Program-made: the position numbers and the translations under genes
From: Dinoroseobacter sp049800835
GTDB taxonomy: Bacteria; Pseudomonadota; Alphaproteobacteria; Rhodobacterales; Rhodobacteraceae
Direction of reading: 5' to 3'
Length of the DNA stretch: 64,000 nt
NCBI RefSeq assembly: GCF_049800835.1
Contig: NZ_JBNAFU010000001.1
Span: forward strand, 1,240,001-1,304,000
Shown: positions 25,401-34,696 of the stretch, one piece after another
Layout: each line of letters opens with the position of its first letter
Position numbering within the stretch: position 1 is the first letter of the stretch
The notes under the pieces: generated by a model
What the model was told of the DNA's origin: nothing
The model's database searches: none
Seen by the model: only the letters and a program-made list of their open reading frames with translations

Positions 25401-26774
25401 TTATGTCGCACGCTCTACAATCGCATCGAAATTACCCGCTTTGGCAAGGCATGACGTTTCCGGAAGGCTGTTGGCATAGTAACGCAGTACGTCGCGAGCC
25501 TCTGGTGCAACGTGTACGACATCCGCGCGCACCTGAACCAGTCCGCGGCGCCTCAGAACCTTGATCCCGTCCGCCGCACTGGCAGAGGCAAGCGCGCTCT
25601 TGCTCCCGCGCGCCGTGCGCGCCGTGGCAAAGGCCTCCTCCAGATCGGCCAGGGGCATTGTCCCTCCGGCGTTGAGCAGAATATCCGCCACAAGTGGTAC
25701 GGGCAAAACCGGCACGATGCGCCGGACGTCCGCCATCAACGCCTCCCCCAACCCGGCCACGTCGCCCCCCGCCCGTAGGTGCGCCCGCAGGGAGACTGGT
25801 GCTCCGAACCGGACGGCCGCCTGCCCAAAGCGCTGCCTGCGTGTCAGGATTGGCCACAACTCCGGCAGAACCGCCCAGATCACCCGCGCCCATGTGCGCC
25901 GAAAGCGGCCTTGGGTCTGCATCGCGACCAGATTTCGGTCTTCGAACACGCGGTCATAATTCAAGCCGACCGGAACAAAGACCACATCTCGTTGACCATC
26001 TGCTTCGACGCCATCTACCAGATAGCTGAGCAATCCCAGCTTCGGCGGGCCGACCTTCCCATCCCGCGACAACCCGCCTTCGGGGAAGATCGCCTGGGTA
26101 ACGCCGCCGTCGCGCGCCATCTGGACATACCGCGCCAGAACCCCGCGATAGAGCGGATTGAGGTTCCGCCGCCGGATGAAATACGCGCCCGTCGCCCGGA
26201 TCAGCCAGCGCAGCGGACGGACTCTTGCCCACTCGCCCACCGCGTAGGACAGGGTCGTGTCCTTGGACACCAGCCACGTTACCAGCACGTAGTCCATGTT
26301 GGAGCGGTGGTTTATCACGAACACCACCGTGGCCTCCGGGTCGACGTTTTCAAGCGCGGGGTGAGAGGGCGCAATCTCCACCCGGTAAAGCGCCTGCGTG
26401 AGCCACCGCGCGGCGCGCATGGCAAACCCGTAATAGGTCGCGGTGGAAAACCCAGGCACGATCTCGCGCGCGTAGCGTCGTGCCTTTTCGAAGGCGACAT
26501 CTTCGCGCACACCTTCCTTGGCAGCATGCTCCACCACCGCCTCCATCACCTGCGGGGAATAGAGCAACCGGTTTATGTTGTCGGACCGCCGCATCAGTTT
26601 GAACGGCTCGATCGGGCGCACGAGGCGCGTGTTCAATCGATCGACCGCACGCTCGAACCGTTTGCGGAAAAACCAGCGTACGGATGGAAACAGGAAATGC
26701 GAGGCAAAGGTGACCGCGGCAAAGGCAATCAGAAGCCAGAACTGCCAATAGGCGATATCCACCGTCTGTGTCAT
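25401..26774 (-). CDS. 1-acyl-glycerol-3-phosphate / glycerol-3-phosphate acyltransferase (PlsC/PlsB-like)
   Basis: 457 residues from the ATG at 26774. One N-terminal membrane segment (FWLLIAFAAVTFASHFLF) is followed by the acyltransferase core. The HX4D motif is INHRSNMD with His156 and Asp161, and the second block is IFPEGGLSRDGKVGPPKLGLL near residue 240. The extended C-terminal region of about 180 residues resembles PlsB-like enzymes rather than short PlsC. The role is acyl transfer in phospholipid synthesis at the inner membrane; the exact acceptor is undetermined. It lies between ccr and the divergent ecm. Confidence 0.82.
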   Translation of the reverse strand: MTQTVDIAYWQFWLLIAFAAVTFASHFLFPSVRWFFRKRFERAVDRLNTRLVRPIEPFKLMRRSDNINRLLYSPQVMEAVVEHAAKEGVREDVAFEKARRYAREIVPGFSTATYYGFAMRAARWLTQALYRVEIAPSHPALENVDPEATVVFVINHRSNMDYVLVTWLVSKDTTLSYAVGEWARVRPLRWLIRATGAYFIRRRNLNPLYRGVLARYVQMARDGGVTQAIFPEGGLSRDGKVGPPKLGLLSYLVDGVEADGQRDVVFVPVGLNYDRVFEDRNLVAMQTQGRFRRTWARVIWAVLPELWPILTRRQRFGQAAVRFGAPVSLRAHLRAGGDVAGLGEALMADVRRIVPVLPVPLVADILLNAGGTMPLADLEEAFATARTARGSKSALASASAADGIKVLRRRGLVQVRADVVHVAPEARDVLRYYANSLPETSCLAKAGNFDAIVERAT

Positions 26775-27020
26775 TTTCCTACTTTGCACCGCTTTTGTGG
26801 CGGAACAACGTCCCTACCGTCGCAGACAGAGCATCCGATGACGACGGTGTGCTGATGGCACTGCGGCACTTCTTCGGCTTATGCGTATTGGCCCCGATAC
26901 CCTATGCTGTGACGCAGAACGCTGTTTCTCCGCAATGCAGCGAATTGACATGGACATAAAATTGCCTATCAATGCCGCGAAACGAAAGATCGTTACCGTA
27001 GGTGATTCACGAGGACCCCG

Positions 27021-28988
27021 ATGACCGAGACGAAAAAAGATCGCCCCTGGCTCTTCCGCACCTATGCAGGCCATTCCACTGCTGAAGCCTCGAACAAGCT
27101 CTATCGCAACAACCTCGCGAAGGGTCAGACGGGCCTGTCCGTGGCCTTCGATCTGCCGACCCAAACCGGCTATGACAGCGACCATGTCCTGTCGCGCGGC
27201 GAGGTTGGCAAGGTCGGCGTGCCGGTCGCGCATCTGGGCGACATGCGCACATTGTTCCAGGACATCCCGCTGGAACAGATGAACACCTCGATGACGATCA
27301 ATGCGACCGCCCCGTGGTTGCTTGCGCTTTATATCGCGGTGGCCGAAGAACAGGGCGCGGATGTCTCCAAGCTGCAAGGCACGGTCCAGAACGACATCAT
27401 CAAGGAATACCTCAGCCGCGGCACGTATATCTGTCCTCCGAAACCGTCCTTGCGGATGATCACGGATGTCGCGGCCTACACGCGCGAGCATCTGCCGAAG
27501 TGGAACCCGATGAACGTGTGTTCCTACCACCTGCAAGAGGCCGGCGCGACACCGGAGCAGGAATTGGCCTTTGCGCTCGCCACGGCCACAGCTGTTCTCG
27601 ATGACCTGAAAGGCAAAGTCCCCGAAGAACACTTCCCGGCCATGGTCGGGCGCATTTCGTTCTTTGTGAACGCGGGCATCCGGTTCGTGACCGAGATGTG
27701 CAAGATGCGCGCTTTCGTGGAGCTGTGGGACGAGATTTGCCGTGACCGGTATGGCGTGGAGGACCCGAAATTCCGCCGCTTCCGCTATGGAGTTCAGGTC
27801 AACTCGCTTGGTCTGACCGAACAGCAGCCGGAAAACAATGTCTACCGCATCCTGATCGAGATGCTGGCCGTGACTCTGTCGAAGAACGCCCGTGCCCGTG
27901 CGGTCCAACTGCCTGCGTGGAACGAAGCACTTGGCCTGCCCCGGCCATGGGATCAGCAATGGTCGCTGCGGATGCAGCAGATCATGGCGCTGGAAACCGA
28001 TCTTCTGGAGTATGATGACCTGTTCGACGGCAACCCGGCTGTGTACCGCAAGGTCGCGGAGTTGAAAGAAGGTGCCCGGGCCGAGCTTGCGACGATTGAC
28101 GGCATGGGCGGCGCCGTGGCGTCGATCGAGTACATGAAATCCCGTCTGGTGGAGGCCAATTCCGACCGCCTTGGTCGTATTGAAGTTGGTGAAACCACGG
28201 TCGTGGGTGTGAACAAGTACCAGCAGGGCGAGCCATCGCCGCTGGTCGACGAGGAAGGCGGCATCATGGTGGTCGACCCGGCGGTCGAGGCCGAACAGAT
28301 CGGGCGACTGGACGCGTGGCGCGCCGCACGGGATGAAGATGCGGCGCAAAAGGCACTGTCGGACCTGCGCGAAGCTGCGATGTCCGGCGCCAACGTCATG
28401 CCCGCCTCCATCGCGGCCGCCAAAGCGGGTGTCACCACCGGCGAATGGGGACTGGAAATCCGCAAGAGCTTTGGCGAGTACCGCGCGCCCACGGGCGTGT
28501 CATCTAACCCGTCGAACCGTACCGAAGGTCTGGACGAAATCCGCGATGCGGTCAGCGCCGTATCCACCAAACTCGGGCGCAAGCTGAAATTCCTCGTCGG
28601 CAAGCCCGGTCTGGATGGTCACTCCAACGGGGCCGAACAGATCGCCGCCCGGGCCCGCGACTGCGGCATGGACATCACATACGAAGGCATTCGCCTGACG
28701 CCCGAGGAAATCGTGAAAGCCGCCCGTGAGCAGGACGTTCACGTTGTTGGCCTGTCGATCCTGTCCGGGTCCCACATCCCGCTGATCGAAGAGATGATGG
28801 GCCGCATGCGCGATGAGAACCTGATGCACATTCCGGTCGTTGTGGGCGGGATCATCCCGGACGATGATGCGGAACGGCTCCGCGCCATGGGTGTTGCGAA
28901 GGTCTATACGCCAAAGGATTTCGAGCTGAACCGGATCATGTTCGACATCGTTGGGCTGGTCGACGCCGAACCTGTCGCCGCGGAATAA
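27021..28988 (+). CDS. ecm: ethylmalonyl-CoA mutase (coenzyme B12-dependent)
   Basis: 655 residues. It isomerises ethylmalonyl-CoA to methylsuccinyl-CoA. The N-terminal catalytic barrel begins TKKDRPWLFRTYAGHSTAEA and contains AFDLPTQTGYDSDH. The C-terminal cobalamin domain has the base-off motif GLDGHSNGAEQIAARA (about residue 533) and LSILSGSHIPLIEEMM. The length and the N-terminus separate it from methylmalonyl-CoA mutase, which is longer. It is divergent from the acyltransferase gene and 1.7 kb from ccr, so two consecutive-branch enzymes of the pathway are neighbours. An AGGA ribosome site precedes the start. Confidence 0.95.
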   Translation: MTETKKDRPWLFRTYAGHSTAEASNKLYRNNLAKGQTGLSVAFDLPTQTGYDSDHVLSRGEVGKVGVPVAHLGDMRTLFQDIPLEQMNTSMTINATAPWLLALYIAVAEEQGADVSKLQGTVQNDIIKEYLSRGTYICPPKPSLRMITDVAAYTREHLPKWNPMNVCSYHLQEAGATPEQELAFALATATAVLDDLKGKVPEEHFPAMVGRISFFVNAGIRFVTEMCKMRAFVELWDEICRDRYGVEDPKFRRFRYGVQVNSLGLTEQQPENNVYRILIEMLAVTLSKNARARAVQLPAWNEALGLPRPWDQQWSLRMQQIMALETDLLEYDDLFDGNPAVYRKVAELKEGARAELATIDGMGGAVASIEYMKSRLVEANSDRLGRIEVGETTVVGVNKYQQGEPSPLVDEEGGIMVVDPAVEAEQIGRLDAWRAARDEDAAQKALSDLREAAMSGANVMPASIAAAKAGVTTGEWGLEIRKSFGEYRAPTGVSSNPSNRTEGLDEIRDAVSAVSTKLGRKLKFLVGKPGLDGHSNGAEQIAARARDCGMDITYEGIRLTPEEIVKAAREQDVHVVGLSILSGSHIPLIEEMMGRMRDENLMHIPVVVGGIIPDDDAERLRAMGVAKVYTPKDFELNRIMFDIVGLVDAEPVAAE

Positions 28989-29001
28989 GCGATGGACAGG
29001 T

Positions 29002-29541
29002 TCAGTGCCCGTCCTCTTCGAACACATCGATCAACGCGTCGTAGCTATAGGATTGCAGGATGACGATGTCAGTTTCCGGCAGGAACGCGGGATCCTGAGA
29101 CAGGCACCCGACCCCGCAGATCTGGCTGGCGATCATATCCGTACTGTCGATGTACCAAAGCCGTCCGCCCGGAGTTGCGACATAGCCGTCCACCCCTTCG
29201 GCCTCGTCACTTTCCATATCCGACCCGCTGGGAATTTCTGACCACGCCTCCGGATCATAAGCCGCATGCGTGTGGAAAGACGCGACAGGATCGAACCGCC
29301 ATGGCCAGCGCGGTTCGCAGTGATCCGCGCCGCCGCGCCGCGCACGGGTCGCAACCAGCCTTCCGCGCCGGTCGTAGCCGATATACCCGCAATACTCCCG
29401 GTTCGACCGAAAAGACTTGGGTTGCAGCTCCGCAAAGAGCGACTTGACGAACGCAATCTCTGCCGCGGCGTCCTGCGCGGATACGGGCACTGCCCCAAGG
29501 GCCAGATAAAGCAGGGTCGCAGGCGTCAGAAACCGTCGCAC
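29002..29541 (-). CDS. secreted DUF4329-domain protein with a JAMM-like metal motif
   Basis: 179 residues from the GTG at 29541 (GAGGA seven bases upstream), giving a clear signal peptide MRRFLTPATLLYLALGAVPVSAQ. The frame is open further upstream without a signal. The mature region reads as DUF4329: EYCGYIGYDRRGRLVATRA, then SFHTHAAYDPEAW and EIPSGSDMESD. Glu49, His90, His92, Ser105 and Asp108 reproduce the E...HxH...SxxD pattern of JAB/JAMM metalloproteases, with a somewhat long spacing. A metal-dependent hydrolase in the periplasm is inference. It is convergent with ecm and divergent from the next secreted protein. Confidence 0.72.
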   Translation of the reverse strand: MRRFLTPATLLYLALGAVPVSAQDAAAEIAFVKSLFAELQPKSFRSNREYCGYIGYDRRGRLVATRARRGGADHCEPRWPWRFDPVASFHTHAAYDPEAWSEIPSGSDMESDEAEGVDGYVATPGGRLWYIDSTDMIASQICGVGCLSQDPAFLPETDIVILQSYSYDALIDVFEEDGH

Positions 29542-29609
29542 AATCGTTTCCTCGTTGGTACGCTCGCGGCAAGATAATGCCCCCGTTTTCCGCGAGAAAG
29601 GATAAATCC

Positions 29610-30074
29610 ATGCACCGGAGCCCCATATTGGTAGCCTTGGTCGGCCTTCTTCATCTGACCACGGCTCATGCGCAAGACACATGGCCTGCGCCGATCACCG
29701 CCAAGCTGGACGAAGCGCGGGGCGAGTGCGCGGCCTTTGAAAACGGCGAACTCACGGTAGCATGGGACGCGGTGCGGCGTACCGATCTGACGGGCGACGG
29801 TCAGTTGGACCACGTGCTCGATCTGCAGAAACTCACCTGCTCCTCTGCGGCGAGCCTGTATTGCGGCACAGGAGGGTGCTCGGTTCTGTTCGTGGTCGGT
29901 GATACCGTGACAGAGCGCCTGTCGAAGGGATGGAGCGTCGAGAGGTTCGATTTCCTGACCGTCCTGCTGAACCAGATGCACGGGTCGGCCTGCGGCGGCA
30001 CGAACCTGAACCCCTGCGTGGAAGCACTGGTCTGGGACCACGACGAAAACCGCTTCTTCTCGCTGGCAGACTGA
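29610..30074 (+). CDS. secreted cysteine-rich protein of unknown function
   Basis: 154 residues from the ATG at 29610, which has AAAGGA upstream. The signal peptide is MHRSPILVALVGLLHLTTAHAQ. The mature protein has an acidic calcium-loop-like segment DLTGDGQLDHVLD (Asp59, Asp63, Asp67) and several cysteines (CGTGGC, SACGGTNLNPC) that could form disulfides in the periplasm. I do not recognise a named family. It is divergent from the DUF4329 gene, with only 68 bases between starts, so they share a regulatory region. Confidence 0.68.
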   Translation: MHRSPILVALVGLLHLTTAHAQDTWPAPITAKLDEARGECAAFENGELTVAWDAVRRTDLTGDGQLDHVLDLQKLTCSSAASLYCGTGGCSVLFVVGDTVTERLSKGWSVERFDFLTVLLNQMHGSACGGTNLNPCVEALVWDHDENRFFSLAD

Positions 30075-30139
30075 GACCAGAACCGCGGTGTTCCCCCGCC
30101 ACCGGCGCGCTATAGTCCGACAAAACGAGGGAGCCTTTG

Positions 30140-30844
30140 ATGACAGTCCATATCGGTGCCGAGCCTGGCCAGATTGCCGAAACCGTTCTGATGCCCGGCG
30201 ATCCGCTGCGTGCCAAATGGGCCGCCGAAACGTTTCTGGACGCGCCGGTCCTGGTCAACGAAGTCCGCGGGATGCTTGGGTTTACCGGTACATGGCGCGG
30301 AAACCGGGTCACGATCCACGGCTCGGGCATGGGGATGCCCAGTTTATCGATCTATGCCAATGAGCTGATCAGGGACTACGGCGCGCAAACGCTTATCCGC
30401 ATCGGGTCGACCGGGGCGATGCAGGACCACGTGGCTCTGCGCGATGTGATCCTTGCGATGACAGCCTCATCGATATCCACCCCGTCACGCGGGGTGTTCC
30501 GAGAGCTGAACTATGCCCCCTGCGCCGATTACGGGTTGCTGCGCGCAGCCGAAGACGCCGCGCGCGCCAAGGCCTCCACGGTGCATGTGGGCGGCATCTA
30601 TTCGTCGGATGTGTTCTATGACGAACGTCCTGATCTGAACGAACAAATGACGCGACATGGCATTCTCGCCGTGGAGATGGAGGCTGCGGAGCTCTACACG
30701 CTCGCGGCCCGCCATGGCCGTCGCGCGCTGGCGGTCCTGACGGTGTCCGACCACCTTCTGACCGGCGAGGCGTTGCCCTCAGCAGATCGGCAGTCGAGCT
30801 TCGGCGACATGGTGGAAATCGCGCTCGAAGCAGCTTTCGCATAA
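30140..30844 (+). CDS. deoD: purine-nucleoside phosphorylase
   Basis: 234 residues, the hexameric bacterial type. It splits purine (deoxy)ribonucleosides with phosphate to base and (deoxy)ribose 1-phosphate. Signature parts: MPGDPLRAKWAAETFLD near the N-terminus, the phosphate site GSGMGMPSLSIYANEL, the substrate-site segment AVEMEAAELYTLA, and SDHLLTGEALPSADRQSSF with the catalytic Asp. The ATG at 30140 is preceded by GAGGGA. The aldo/keto reductase gene follows after 11 bases. Confidence 0.95.
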   Translation: MTVHIGAEPGQIAETVLMPGDPLRAKWAAETFLDAPVLVNEVRGMLGFTGTWRGNRVTIHGSGMGMPSLSIYANELIRDYGAQTLIRIGSTGAMQDHVALRDVILAMTASSISTPSRGVFRELNYAPCADYGLLRAAEDAARAKASTVHVGGIYSSDVFYDERPDLNEQMTRHGILAVEMEAAELYTLAARHGRRALAVLTVSDHLLTGEALPSADRQSSFGDMVEIALEAAFA

Positions 30845-30855
30845 GGACGACTCAT

Positions 30856-31830
30856 ATGAAACGCACGCTGAACGGCCGCTCTGTCGGCGCTATCGGCCTA
30901 GGCTGCATGAGCTTTGGCGGAATCTACGGCGATACGACCGAGGCCGAAAGCCATGCCTGCCTCGACGCCGCGCTCAAGTTGGGTGTCGATCACTGGGATG
31001 TTGCCGAAATCTACGGAGAGGGCCGCTCCGAGGAGGTGATCGGCAGCTATTTGCGGGCAACCGGGGCAGAAGTCACCCTCGCCACCAAAGCCGGTATTTA
31101 TACCTCGCCGACCCGACACTACAGCAACGCCGAAGGCGATCTGCGCGCTTCCCTCGAAGGTTCGTTGAAGCGGTTGGGGCGTGACAAGGTGGAGTTGTTC
31201 TACCTGCACCGCCGCGACCCCGAAACGGAAATCGAGCCGGTTATCGAGGGGCTTGCGCGGATAATGGAGGACGGGTTATGCGACGCGATCGGCCTGTCTG
31301 AAGTGACCCCTGCCACCCTGCGTCGCGCGCAGAAGGTACATCCGATTGCCGCCGTTCAGATGGAGTATTCGCTCTGGTCGCGCCCGGTGGAGCTGGGGAT
31401 GGTACGAGCCTGTGCCGAGGCGGGTGCTACACTTGTCGCCTTTTCTCCGCTGGCGCGGGGGATGCTTGCGGAGCGATCTCCGGATCCGGATGCGTTCCAC
31501 GCGGATGATTTCCGCAAGTCGATGCCACGCTTCATCGGGTCGGCCTTTGCCTATAACCGGGCAGCAATCGACGGGTTCCGGGCGTTTTGCGCGGATCGGG
31601 GATGGGCCGTCCCGGCGGCGGCTCTGGCTTGGCTTCTGTCCCGCGGAGATCACGTGCTGCCCATCCCCGGAACCCGGTCGGCAGCGCACTTGGCCGAGTT
31701 CGTGCAGGCGACAGACATTACCTTCACCAAAGATGATCTGCTTGAAATTGAAAGACTTCTGCCCTGCGGTTTTGCCGATGGTGACCGTTATGCGGGCGCG
31801 GGCAAGAACGGAGTGGAAAGTTACTGTTGA
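30856..31830 (+). CDS. aldo/keto reductase
   Basis: 324 residues, a (beta/alpha)8-barrel NADPH-dependent oxidoreductase. The catalytic tetrad can be placed as Asp and Tyr in DHWDVAEIYGEGRSEE, Lys in TLATKAGIYT and His in LFYLHRRDPETE. VAFSPLARGMLAER and LPIPGTRSAAHLAEF are the cofactor-binding segments. The substrate is unknown. It lies 11 bases behind deoD and is likely co-transcribed, perhaps acting on a sugar or aldehyde from nucleoside breakdown (inference). Its 3' end overlaps the convergent 61-residue gene by ten bases. Confidence 0.88.
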   Translation: MKRTLNGRSVGAIGLGCMSFGGIYGDTTEAESHACLDAALKLGVDHWDVAEIYGEGRSEEVIGSYLRATGAEVTLATKAGIYTSPTRHYSNAEGDLRASLEGSLKRLGRDKVELFYLHRRDPETEIEPVIEGLARIMEDGLCDAIGLSEVTPATLRRAQKVHPIAAVQMEYSLWSRPVELGMVRACAEAGATLVAFSPLARGMLAERSPDPDAFHADDFRKSMPRFIGSAFAYNRAAIDGFRAFCADRGWAVPAAALAWLLSRGDHVLPIPGTRSAAHLAEFVQATDITFTKDDLLEIERLLPCGFADGDRYAGAGKNGVESYC

Positions 31831-32006
31831 TCGCGCAGGCATAGCCGGGGCTGCTTGCCATCGCCGGTGACAGCCTCTGCCCCGCAGGCCGCGCAGCGCC
31901 AGTCGTGCCCTGTGCGTTTGCGCCACCTGCACATGCGGGTGCGTTTGGTACGCAGCAGGTACATCGCCAGAAACACCAGAAGGATCGCAATCGGGAAAAA
32001 CGCCAT
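31821..32006 (-). CDS. small membrane protein with a C-terminal zinc-ribbon-like tail
   Basis: 61 residues. One N-terminal membrane helix (AFFPIAILLVFLAMYLL) is followed by a basic stretch and a cysteine-bearing tail (MCRWRK, WRCAACGAEA, LCLRDQ) with one CxxC and two further cysteines that could bind zinc. I do not recognise the family. The ATG at 32006 has GAGGG very close upstream. It sits between the sdhB terminator and the convergent aldo/keto reductase gene. Confidence 0.62.
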   Translation of the reverse strand: MAFFPIAILLVFLAMYLLRTKRTRMCRWRKRTGHDWRCAACGAEAVTGDGKQPRLCLRDQQ

Positions 32007-32021
32007 CGCGCCCTCTTTTGT

Positions 32022-32053
32022 AAAAAAGGCCCCAACTCTCGCGGGGCCTTTTT
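32022..32053 (-). terminator. terminator of the sdh operon
   Basis: Stem AAAAAGGCCCC / GGGGCCTTTTT with a short loop, 29 bases after the sdhB stop. It carries an A-run on one side and a T-run on the other, so it could work in both directions. Confidence 0.85.
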
Positions 32054-32082
32054 ACATTTTGCTACACAACGCGGGCGCTACA

Positions 32083-32865
32083 TCAGACGTGGCGTTCGAC
32101 CATCATCTGCTTGATCGCACCGATGGCCTTGGCCGGGTTCAACCCCTTGGGGCAGGTCTTGGCGCAGTTCATGATCGTGTGGCAGCGATAGAGCTTGAAC
32201 GGATCTTCCAAATCGTCCAGTCGCTCACCGGTCGCCTCGTCGCGGCTGTCGATAATCCAGCGATACGCGTGCAACAGAGCCGCCGGTCCGAGGTACCGAT
32301 CCCCGTTCCACCAATAGCTCGGGCAGGAGGTGGAGCACGACGCGCACATCACGCATTCATAAAGGCCATCAAGCTTCTTGCGATCCTCGATCGACTGGCG
32401 CCATTCGGTTGCCGGACGGTTTGTCTTGGTCTCCAGCCACGGCATGATCGACGCGTGCTGCGCATAGAAATGCGTCAGGTCCGGGATCAGGTCCTTGACC
32501 ACCGGCATGTGCGGCAGCGGATAGATCTTGACCGTTTCGTTCTTGATCTCGTCCATGCCGAAGATACAGGCCAGCGTATTGCCGCCATCGATGTTCATCG
32601 CGCAGGACCCGCAAATCCCCTCGCGGCAGGACCTGCGGAAGGTCAGCGTCGGATCAATCTCGTTCTTGATCTTGATCAGCGCGTCCAGAACCATTGGACC
32701 GCAGGTGTCCATATCGACGAAATACGTATCCACGCGCGGATTCTCTCCGGCGTCGGGATCATACCGATAGATCTGGAACTTGCGCAGGTTCGTGGCGCCG
32801 TCAGGCTTGGGCCACGTCTTGCCAGTGCGGATGGTGGAGTTCTTGGGGAGGGTAAGTTGAACCAT
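32083..32865 (-). CDS. sdhB: succinate dehydrogenase iron-sulfur subunit
   Basis: 260 residues. It carries electrons from FAD to ubiquinone in complex II at the inner face of the membrane. The [2Fe-2S] ligands lie in SCREGICGSCAMNIDG, with the last ligand in TLACIF. The [4Fe-4S] and [3Fe-4S] ligands lie in ECVMCASCSTSCPSYWWN and CHTIMNCAKTCPKGLNP. It is the last gene of sdhCDAB, 12 bases after sdhA, and is followed by a strong terminator. Confidence 0.98.
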   Translation of the reverse strand: MVQLTLPKNSTIRTGKTWPKPDGATNLRKFQIYRYDPDAGENPRVDTYFVDMDTCGPMVLDALIKIKNEIDPTLTFRRSCREGICGSCAMNIDGGNTLACIFGMDEIKNETVKIYPLPHMPVVKDLIPDLTHFYAQHASIMPWLETKTNRPATEWRQSIEDRKKLDGLYECVMCASCSTSCPSYWWNGDRYLGPAALLHAYRWIIDSRDEATGERLDDLEDPFKLYRCHTIMNCAKTCPKGLNPAKAIGAIKQMMVERHV

Positions 32866-32877
32866 CTGCGTTGCTCC

Positions 32878-34680
32878 TCAATACACGCGCGCCTTGGGCG
32901 CGATTTTCTTCAGGTCGATGCCACCTTCGTTGTGGCCCAGAAGCGGGTTGAGATGCACGGGGCGCTGACCCAGCTCCACCTTGCCGTTCACATAGGACAA
33001 CGAGTGCACGCGCCAGTTTTCATCATCCCGGTCGGGATAATCCTCGTGCGCGTGGGCGCCACGGCTTTCCTTGCGCGCCTCGGCGCTGACGATGGTCGCC
33101 AGCGCGTTGGGCATCAGGTTGGTCAGCTCCAGCGTTTCCATAAGGTCGGAGTTCCACACGAGCGACCGGTCGGTCACGGCGATGTCGTCCATCTTGCCCG
33201 CGACGCCGTACATCTTCTCGACGCCTTCGGCGAGGGTCTGGTCGGTGCGGAACACGGCCGCGTCGGCCTGCATCGTCTTTTGCATCTCAAGCCGCAACTC
33301 GGCGGTGCTGACGGTGCCCTTGGCGTGGCGCAGCCCGTCGAACCGGCCTAGGGCCTTGTCGAGCGAGGCCTGGTTCAGCGTCGGGTTCGGACTGTTGGGA
33401 TCGACGATCTGGCCGGCCTTGATTGCAGCGGCGCGCCCGAAGACCACGAGGTCGATTAGCGAATTGGAACCCAACCGGTTCGCCCCGTGCACGGAGGCAC
33501 ACCCGGCTTCGCCCACGGCCATCAGGCCCGGCGCGATGGCGTCGGGGTCGTCCTTTGTCGGGTTCAGAACCTCGCCCCAGTAATTCGTCGGAATACCACC
33601 CATGTTATAGTGCACCGTGGGCAGAACCGGGATCGGTTCCTTGTTGACGTCGACGCCTGCGAAGATGCGTGCCGACTCCGAGATGCCCGGCAGGCGTTCA
33701 GCCAGCGTGTCCGGCGGCAGGTGGTTGAGGTGCAGGTGGATATGATCGCCATCCGCACCAACCCCGCGGCCCTCGCGGATCTCCAGCGTCATGCAGCGAG
33801 ACACCACGTCGCGCGAAGCGAGGTCCTTGTAGGTCGGCGCATAGCGTTCCATGAAACGCTCGCCTTCGGAGTTGGTCAGGTATCCGCCTTCGCCGCGCGC
33901 GCCTTCGGTGATCAGGCAGCCGGAGCCGTAGATACCGGTCGGGTGGAATTGCACGAACTCCATATCCTGAAGCGGCAGGCCCGCACGCGCCACCATCCCG
34001 CCACCATCACCGGTGCAGGTATGGGCAGATGTCGCCGAGAAATAGGCCCGGCCATAGCCGCCCGTGGCAAGCACGGTCATCTTCGCGTTGAAAACATGGA
34101 TCGTTCCATCGTCGAGTTTCCAGCACACCACGCCCTGGCACTGCCCGTCTTCGGACATGATCAGGTCGATCGCGAAATATTCGATGAAGAACTCGGCATT
34201 GTTCTTGAGCGACTGACCGTAAAGCGTGTGCAGGATCGCGTGGCCCGTCCGGTCGGCGGCGGCACAGGTGCGTTGCACCGGGGGGCCTTCGCCAAATTCA
34301 GTCGTGTGGCCACCAAAGGGCCGCTGATAGATCTTGCCCTCTTCGGTCCGCGAAAATGGCACGCCGTAATGTTCCAGCTCGTAGACCGCCTTGGGGGCCT
34401 CACGCGCAAGGTATTCCATCGCATCCGTGTCACCCAGCCAGTCGGAGCCCTTGACGGTGTCATACATGTGCCACTGCCAGTTGTCGGGGCCCATGTTGCT
34501 GAGCGACGCGGCGATGCCACCCTGCGCGGCCACCGTGTGGGAGCGTGTCGGGAACACCTTGGAGATGCACGCCGTGCGCAGCCCCTGTTCGGCCATGCCA
34601 AGCGTCGCGCGCAGACCGGCACCGCCGGCCCCGACGACCACAACATCGTAAGTGTGGGTTTCGTATTCGTATTCGGACAT
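32878..34680 (-). CDS. sdhA: succinate dehydrogenase flavoprotein subunit
   Basis: 600 residues from the ATG at 34680; the longer open frame upstream adds no similarity. It oxidises succinate to fumarate. Seen: the dinucleotide motif VVVGAGGAGLRATLG, the covalent-FAD region SHTVAAQGGIAASL, the substrate-site HPTGIYGSGCLITEGARGEGG and the C-terminal NRLGSNSLIDLVVFGRAA. The gene order sdhC-sdhD-sdhA-sdhB is standard. The GTGATCAC sequence at 34693-34700, just before its ribosome site, matches the operator half seen upstream of sdhC, but it also overlaps the sdhD stop. Confidence 0.98.
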   Translation of the reverse strand: MSEYEYETHTYDVVVVGAGGAGLRATLGMAEQGLRTACISKVFPTRSHTVAAQGGIAASLSNMGPDNWQWHMYDTVKGSDWLGDTDAMEYLAREAPKAVYELEHYGVPFSRTEEGKIYQRPFGGHTTEFGEGPPVQRTCAAADRTGHAILHTLYGQSLKNNAEFFIEYFAIDLIMSEDGQCQGVVCWKLDDGTIHVFNAKMTVLATGGYGRAYFSATSAHTCTGDGGGMVARAGLPLQDMEFVQFHPTGIYGSGCLITEGARGEGGYLTNSEGERFMERYAPTYKDLASRDVVSRCMTLEIREGRGVGADGDHIHLHLNHLPPDTLAERLPGISESARIFAGVDVNKEPIPVLPTVHYNMGGIPTNYWGEVLNPTKDDPDAIAPGLMAVGEAGCASVHGANRLGSNSLIDLVVFGRAAAIKAGQIVDPNSPNPTLNQASLDKALGRFDGLRHAKGTVSTAELRLEMQKTMQADAAVFRTDQTLAEGVEKMYGVAGKMDDIAVTDRSLVWNSDLMETLELTNLMPNALATIVSAEARKESRGAHAHEDYPDRDDENWRVHSLSYVNGKVELGQRPVHLNPLLGHNEGGIDLKKIAPKARVY

Positions 34681-34696
34681 CAGTGGCTCCCTGTGA

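Noticed and set aside
11741..29320. tRNA-like GTTCGAA / ATCGAACC sequences (near 11748, 17307 and 29290)
   Set aside because: Each lies inside a well-supported gene and lacks the surrounding acceptor and anticodon arms.
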